Positions 41,791 through 43,531 of a DNA stretch of 43,531 nt are shown here, in pieces. The position numbers were made by a program, and so were the translations under genes. Location: assembly GCA_012518875.1 (NCBI GenBank), contig JAAYRI010000099.1, positions 1-43,531 of the forward strand, given 5' to 3'. Under the pieces are notes generated by a model. That model was not told the origin of the DNA. It made no database searches and was given only the letters and a program-made list of their open reading frames with translations. This DNA is from Peptococcaceae bacterium (GTDB lineage Bacteria > Bacillota > Desulfotomaculia > Desulfotomaculales > Pelotomaculaceae). Within the stretch, counting starts at the first letter, position 1. Each line of letters starts with the position of its first letter.

Positions 41791-42876
41791 CTATACCTTG
41801 ATCGCGCTAATAATGGGTATCAGTTTCGATTTGTCCAGGCCAACTTCCAGGAGGTCTACCTCTTTAGCCAGCTGCTCGCGCATATCTGAGGGTGTGCCTC
41901 CTCCCAACACAACAAAACTGCCCTTTACTGGTTCAAGAATCGTGTAGGAGGCATTAATATTGGCCAATCGTTCCCAGATCAGTGATTGATCTGCATTCAT
42001 ATCATCCTTTATAAAATCGACAACCAAATCTGGCCGGCAAATCTTTTCCCCATCAGCCACTAGTGAAATATCTTCTGCCTGATCAGCAATATAGATTAGT
42101 AAATCCGGTTTTAAGGTAATAAGGCCATATTCCTCTACCAAGGTCTCAATCTCATACCATTCCCTTTTTTCACTATAACTGTCGGCTTTCCACATGGCAC
42201 TGTTAAAATTCGTTCTAAAAGCCACATATTTATCCAGAAGTGTAGAATGAATGATGGCATCAGGAGACAGTAGCGGTTGCCTATGTCCAACCTCAAAAGC
42301 AAATCTTTTTGTTTCTATGGGTAATGGCAGCGTTTCCCTGGCTAAAGCGGAATGCTTGATAATCTCTTTGTTTCCCGGGGTCCGAAGAGGAACATAAAAA
42401 AGTTTGTCTGGTGCAAATAATTGCAACAAAGAAAACACTGCCCATTTTTCATAACCTTCTTGATATAGACGTCGAAAGGATGAGTTTACATCAGCAGCTG
42501 TCTCTAAAACAAATCTTTGCTCGTCTATTGTGCCCCCAAGCAGATCAAACAATGGATCAAATATTTCACGTCTGAGCTGATTTAGAGGCCGATGAAGAAA
42601 TCTCTCCACATCATTGGGCATGAGAATATCCTTTAGGTCCATGTTTTTTGTTATTTCCGCTACAATATCTAGATAAGCTGTGCTTAAGCCTTCAGCCACC
42701 TTGAGCAACGGGGAAAATTCTTCTAGAATATAAGCCTCTCTAACCCGGTCGAAAATAGTATAGAATGCCGGTTGTTTGGCCCTGGGTATGTCGATTAGAT
42801 TTTCCTGAACACGCACATCCTGATTTTCGGCCACATATTTTTTTAATTCGCTGTAAATTTCCTTCCATCTTGGCAT
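41791..42876 (-). CDS. Unrecognised soluble protein (361 aa)
   Basis: I start at ATG 42876 (MPRWKEIYSELKKYVAE); AGGAGG lies 12 nt upstream inside the longer ORF-track form. No signal peptide, no membrane span, no Cys-rich motif. It is mostly charged and helical, with recurring acidic/aromatic segments (FDRVREAYILEEFSPLL, LFDLLGGTIDEQRFVLE, LKPDLLIYIADQ) and a possible Gly turn FVVLGGGTPSD near the C-terminus. I cannot assign a family. Same strand as the membrane protein 70 bp downstream and etfA 211 bp upstream, so a shared role is possible. Confidence 0.7.
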   Translation of the reverse strand: MPRWKEIYSELKKYVAENQDVRVQENLIDIPRAKQPAFYTIFDRVREAYILEEFSPLLKVAEGLSTAYLDIVAEITKNMDLKDILMPNDVERFLHRPLNQLRREIFDPLFDLLGGTIDEQRFVLETAADVNSSFRRLYQEGYEKWAVFSLLQLFAPDKLFYVPLRTPGNKEIIKHSALARETLPLPIETKRFAFEVGHRQPLLSPDAIIHSTLLDKYVAFRTNFNSAMWKADSYSEKREWYEIETLVEEYGLITLKPDLLIYIADQAEDISLVADGEKICRPDLVVDFIKDDMNADQSLIWERLANINASYTILEPVKGSFVVLGGGTPSDMREQLAKEVDLLEVGLDKSKLIPIISAIKV

Positions 42877-43087
42877 CGCTCCAGAGCACCTCCTATAATC
42901 CATAATCCGTGTTGTACTGCCAATTCAAATTTGCTACAATATAGCCGAAAACTTCTTATAGTAGGGTACTGGCGCCAGCACTTTTCCGGGGAGGAATACT
43001 GCACAGCCGGTACTCTATTTTTCCATAAACCGGGCCTCAACCTTAGTTTACACTGTTTCTTCCATTGGGCATTGGTTTTTTTATAGA

Positions 43088-43531
43088 CTATGTGGTCTTT
43101 AATGCCTCAATCAAAGCAGGCACAATTTCATTTAGATCAGCCTGAATACCCAGATCGCATGCCTCAAAAATAGGAGCCTGTGGGTCCTTATCAATGGCAA
43201 TCACATATTTGGCCTTTTGGAAACCGCAGCTGTAATGAGCAGCCCCACTGGCACCAATGCTGATGAACAGCTTGGGACTGACCGTCTTGCCGCTGGAACC
43301 GATTAAATTGTCTTCCACCACCCACTGGGCATCCCGGGCCGGCCTGGTGCCGCCTACGGCAGCGCCGAGCACCTTTGCCAATTCCTGGATCAGCTTAACC
43401 TCGTCTTCTGATTTGACTCCCTTGCCACCGGATACCACGATGGCCGCTCCTTCTACCGGTGTGGCCGCAGGTTGCTTCTCTACCATTTCGATGGTTTGAA
43501 TTTTCAGGTCGTCTTCCGTTGCTTGATAATC
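43088..43531 (-). CDS. etfA: Electron transfer flavoprotein alpha subunit, C-terminal fragment
   Basis: The last 147 codons are in the window; the reading frame continues without a stop to the right edge, beyond the ORF-track start. It contains the EtfA FAD-binding domain: VVSGGKGVKSEDEVKLIQELA, GGTRPARDAQWV, GSSGKTVSPKLFISIGASGAAHY and VIAIDKDPQAPIFEACDLGI. EtfA/EtfB carry electrons from acyl-CoA or other dehydrogenases, or bifurcate them. The SGAxQH turn of most EtfA reads SGAAHY here, a modest change near the flavin. etfB would be expected just outside the window. Confidence 0.93.
   Translation of the reverse strand, partial: DYQATEDDLKIQTIEMVEKQPAATPVEGAAIVVSGGKGVKSEDEVKLIQELAKVLGAAVGGTRPARDAQWVVEDNLIGSSGKTVSPKLFISIGASGAAHYSCGFQKAKYVIAIDKDPQAPIFEACDLGIQADLNEIVPALIEALKTT

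Overview
The window looks like chromosome from an anaerobic, endospore-forming member of the Clostridia, most likely in or near the Desulfotomaculum/Pelotomaculum (Peptococcaceae) group. This is inferred from gene content, not from a marker gene. The pointers are an NfnAB-type transhydrogenase, a 2-hydroxyacyl-CoA dehydratase/double-cubane-type protein with its ATPase, a fused ADP-forming acyl-CoA synthetase next to a phosphotransacetylase-like regulatory protein, a SpoIIE-type phosphatase, a Spo0F-like receiver with a sigma-H-like promoter, MazEF of the Bacillus NdoA type, strong GGAGG ribosome sites and many GTG/TTG starts.

Layout. 1-1746: a TRAP transporter operon (dctP-dctQ-dctM, minus strand, dctM cut by the window edge) with a leader that contains a terminator-like hairpin. 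2.1-4.2 kb: an MFS exporter and a stand-alone purC. 4.7-7.3 kb: a divergent pair made of a single-subunit HgdB/DCCP-like iron-sulfur protein and its HgdC-like ATPase. 7.3-9.9 kb: an RsgI-like membrane protein with duplicated PepSY domains, a ferredoxin with a Gly/Arg-rich leader, and an endonuclease V-like gene without a normal start codon whose 3' end runs into a dispersed repeat. 9.9-10.6 kb: a repeat-filled spacer. 10.6-15.4 kb: the YhaN/YhaO (SbcC/SbcD-like) pair. 15.5-18.5 kb: tRNA-Arg(CCG) with promoter and terminators, a CGGC protein, rimI-tsaB-tsaE, and a Spo0F-like regulator. 18.6-23.3 kb: amidohydrolase, glgX, mazEF and an orphan ilvN. 23.5-25 kb: a two-gene unit of a [2Fe-2S] protein and a SpoIIE-type phosphatase.

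25-32.3 kb is a nitrogen and redox block: glnA with a leader terminator, nfnB-nfnA, a protein with two P-loops, and NADP-type gdhA. With no large GOGAT subunit here, the gltA-like gene is better read as NfnB than as glutamate synthase. 32.4 kb to the end is nine consecutive minus-strand genes: OFA-family transporter, nitrilase, UxaA-type dehydratase, phosphotransacetylase-like P-loop/DRTGG protein, ADP-forming acyl-CoA synthetase, MoeA/CinA-like molybdopterin-binding-fold protein, a multi-membrane-span protein, an unrecognised soluble protein and EtfA (cut by the window edge). They look like a catabolic or energy-conserving locus whose substrate cannot be read from the sequence.

Long gene-free stretches (4.2-4.7, 8.6, 9.85-10.55 and 30.3-30.95 kb) share modules of one dispersed repeat family: GGGACAGG...CCTTGTCCCA cores, purine-rich GGAAAG/GGAAGGCGGA runs and TTAGTGGTTGG-type runs. 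The most promising points for follow-up are the DCCP-like pair, the right-hand catabolic cluster, the repeat family and its invasion of the endonuclease V gene, the redox-protein/SpoIIE pair, and the leader terminators before dctP and glnA. I saw no CRISPR array, rRNA, transposase, integrase or phage genes.
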